Assembly: GCA_028819675.1 (NCBI GenBank)
Contig: JAPPKT010000045.1
Coordinates: 1 to 9,732 of the forward strand
Length of the DNA: 9,732 nt
Direction: 5' to 3'
From: Caldilineaceae bacterium
GTDB taxonomy: Bacteria; Chloroflexota; Anaerolineae; Caldilineales; Caldilineaceae
The notes beneath the pieces were generated by a model that saw only the letters and a list, made by a program, of their open reading frames with translations, did no database searches and had not been told where the DNA came from. Of the stretch, positions 8,800 through 9,732 are shown one piece after another. Position 1 is the stretch's first letter, and the number at the start of each line of letters is the position of its first letter. The translations under genes and the position numbers were made by a program.

Positions 8800-9732
8800 T
8801 CAACTGGCCTCGTGAACCGCCAGACCCAGCCGTTCAAACTGCTCCTGCGGCGCACTATTTGCCTGCATCAGTTCCGCCATACGCGCCGACAACCTTGCCT
8901 CCTCTGCCACATTGTCTATCGGCCTCTCCTGCCCCGGATCCGCCTCCAAATCAAAAAGCATCGTGTAACGCGGGACGGCGCCGAAGACCTGGCGAGAAGC
9001 GATCTTCATCGTCCGGCAGCCCTTGGTGAACGAGAACGGTTCCGCCAGTTCAATCTCTTGCAACTCATCTACACCAAAGCGGTCCCGCATATGATTGGGC
9101 ATCAGCGTGTAGTTGAAGAGGGGTTCGTTGTATGATGGGTCCACCGGACCCCGCATGTAAACATAACGTCCGTCTGTAATGTTCACGTGCCCGCCGTGAA
9201 CGCCAAAAAGCACCGCATCGCGCGTTGGCGCGTCCGTCGCGATGACATCTCCCAGCGGGATCCCCTCCACGTCCAGTGGCCTGTCAACCCCGAAAAACTC
9301 CAGGAGCGTCGCCGGCATGTCAATCATTTGCACCAACTGTTCCCGGCGCACGCCAGCCGCCCGGCTGCGAGGGTCCCAGATGAAGAGCGGCGTGTGAGCG
9401 ACCTCATTGTAGAAGGGAGGCACTATCTTGGCCCACCAGTCATGCTCCCCCAACAGAAAGCCGTGGTCGGTACACACGATCAGCATCGTGTCCTCCCACA
9501 TGCTCAACTCGTCCATCAGGTCCAGCACCTTACCCAGGTACTCGTCACACATACTGAGCAGCGCCGCGTATTCGTATCGCAGATGCTGAACCTCTTCAGG
9601 CGTTTCCTCCACCTCGCGATAGGATGGCCAGTCGAAGATCTTACCGTTGTATTCGTGGGGATAGAGGTCCTTGTACTTCTGCTGCGTAAAGAACGGTTCA
9701 TGCGGATCGAAAGTCTCTACCTGCAGGAACCA
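8800..9732 (-). CDS. Type I sulfatase, C-terminal part (5' end beyond the window)
   Basis: The minus-strand frame is open from the window edge at 9732 to the stop at 8800-8802, giving 310 residues. A GTG at 9610-9612 is only an internal valine codon: upstream of it the frame continues with convincing sulfatase sequence, including FDPHEPF, the PHxP-type substrate-site motif. Further on are CTDHGFLLGEH (Asp-His metal ligands near 9463-9468), the DWWAK segment with the conserved lysine, a MIDMPATLLEFFG helix typical of the C-terminal subdomain, and a FDLEADPGQ turn near the end. The N-terminal half with the formylglycine motif is not in view, so activity and any signal peptide cannot be judged. 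It differs clearly from the sulfatase at 4655-6028 and is not a recent duplicate. It is convergent with rplS and probably belongs to a separate unit upstream on the minus strand. Confidence 0.9.
   Translation of the reverse strand, partial: WFLQVETFDPHEPFFTQQKYKDLYPHEYNGKIFDWPSYREVEETPEEVQHLRYEYAALLSMCDEYLGKVLDLMDELSMWEDTMLIVCTDHGFLLGEHDWWAKIVPPFYNEVAHTPLFIWDPRSRAAGVRREQLVQMIDMPATLLEFFGVDRPLDVEGIPLGDVIATDAPTRDAVLFGVHGGHVNITDGRYVYMRGPVDPSYNEPLFNYTLMPNHMRDRFGVDELQEIELAEPFSFTKGCRTMKIASRQVFGAVPRYTMLFDLEADPGQERPIDNVAEEARLSARMAELMQANSAPQEQFERLGLAVHEAS

Noticed and set aside
8671..9135. 154-codon + strand open frame running from the terminator into the minus-strand sulfatase
   Set aside because: It begins inside the terminator T tract, crosses the second hairpin, and is antisense to conserved sulfatase sequence.
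9610..9612. GTG at 9612 as the start of the minus-strand sulfatase
   Set aside because: The frame continues upstream to the window edge with the conserved PHEPF motif, so this is an internal codon of a truncated gene.

Overview
The window comes from a bacterial chromosome of fairly high GC content. The uL19 gene, the run of same-strand metabolic genes with weak Shine-Dalgarno (SD) sequences, and the style of the sulfatases and glycosyltransferase would fit a Chloroflexota (Anaerolineae/Caldilineae-like) environmental genome. That placement is an impression from protein style, not a computed result. No mobile element, CRISPR array, tRNA or rRNA is visible. No stretch of more than 300 bases lacks a gene.

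Layout. (1) Positions 1-1715 hold the 3' part of a GT4 glycosyltransferase (its N-terminus lies upstream of the window), then an HD-domain phosphohydrolase 42 bases later. A GC-rich palindrome followed by a T/C-rich tract probably ends this unit. (2) Positions 1880-7995 hold four + strand genes with gaps of 24-77 bases, probably one catabolic operon: a double-length UxaA/altronate-dehydratase-family protein, a cytoplasmic type I sulfatase, a UPF0309/SIS-type sugar-phosphate isomerase-like protein, and a short MetE-type (zinc, cobalamin-independent) methyltransferase. (3) Positions 7996-8568 hold an extended -10 promoter, a structured leader of about 170 nt and rplS (ribosomal protein uL19). 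(4) Positions 8569-8799 are a convergent intergenic region with two strong hairpins, the first a likely bidirectional terminator. (5) Positions 8800-9732, on the minus strand, hold the C-terminal part of a second, different sulfatase that runs off the window.

The most notable item is the UxaA-family protein. It contains two copies of the UxaA core in one chain, with complementary losses. Copy A lost the three cysteines of the middle domain but kept the CGGSD-type C-terminal domain. Copy B kept all three cysteines but lost the CGGSD motif and shortened the C-terminal domain. This suggests one composite catalytic centre assembled from two degenerate halves. Together with the sulfatase, SIS protein and methyltransferase, the operon looks like a route for a sulfated, perhaps methylated, sugar or sugar acid. 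The substrate cannot be read from the sequence.
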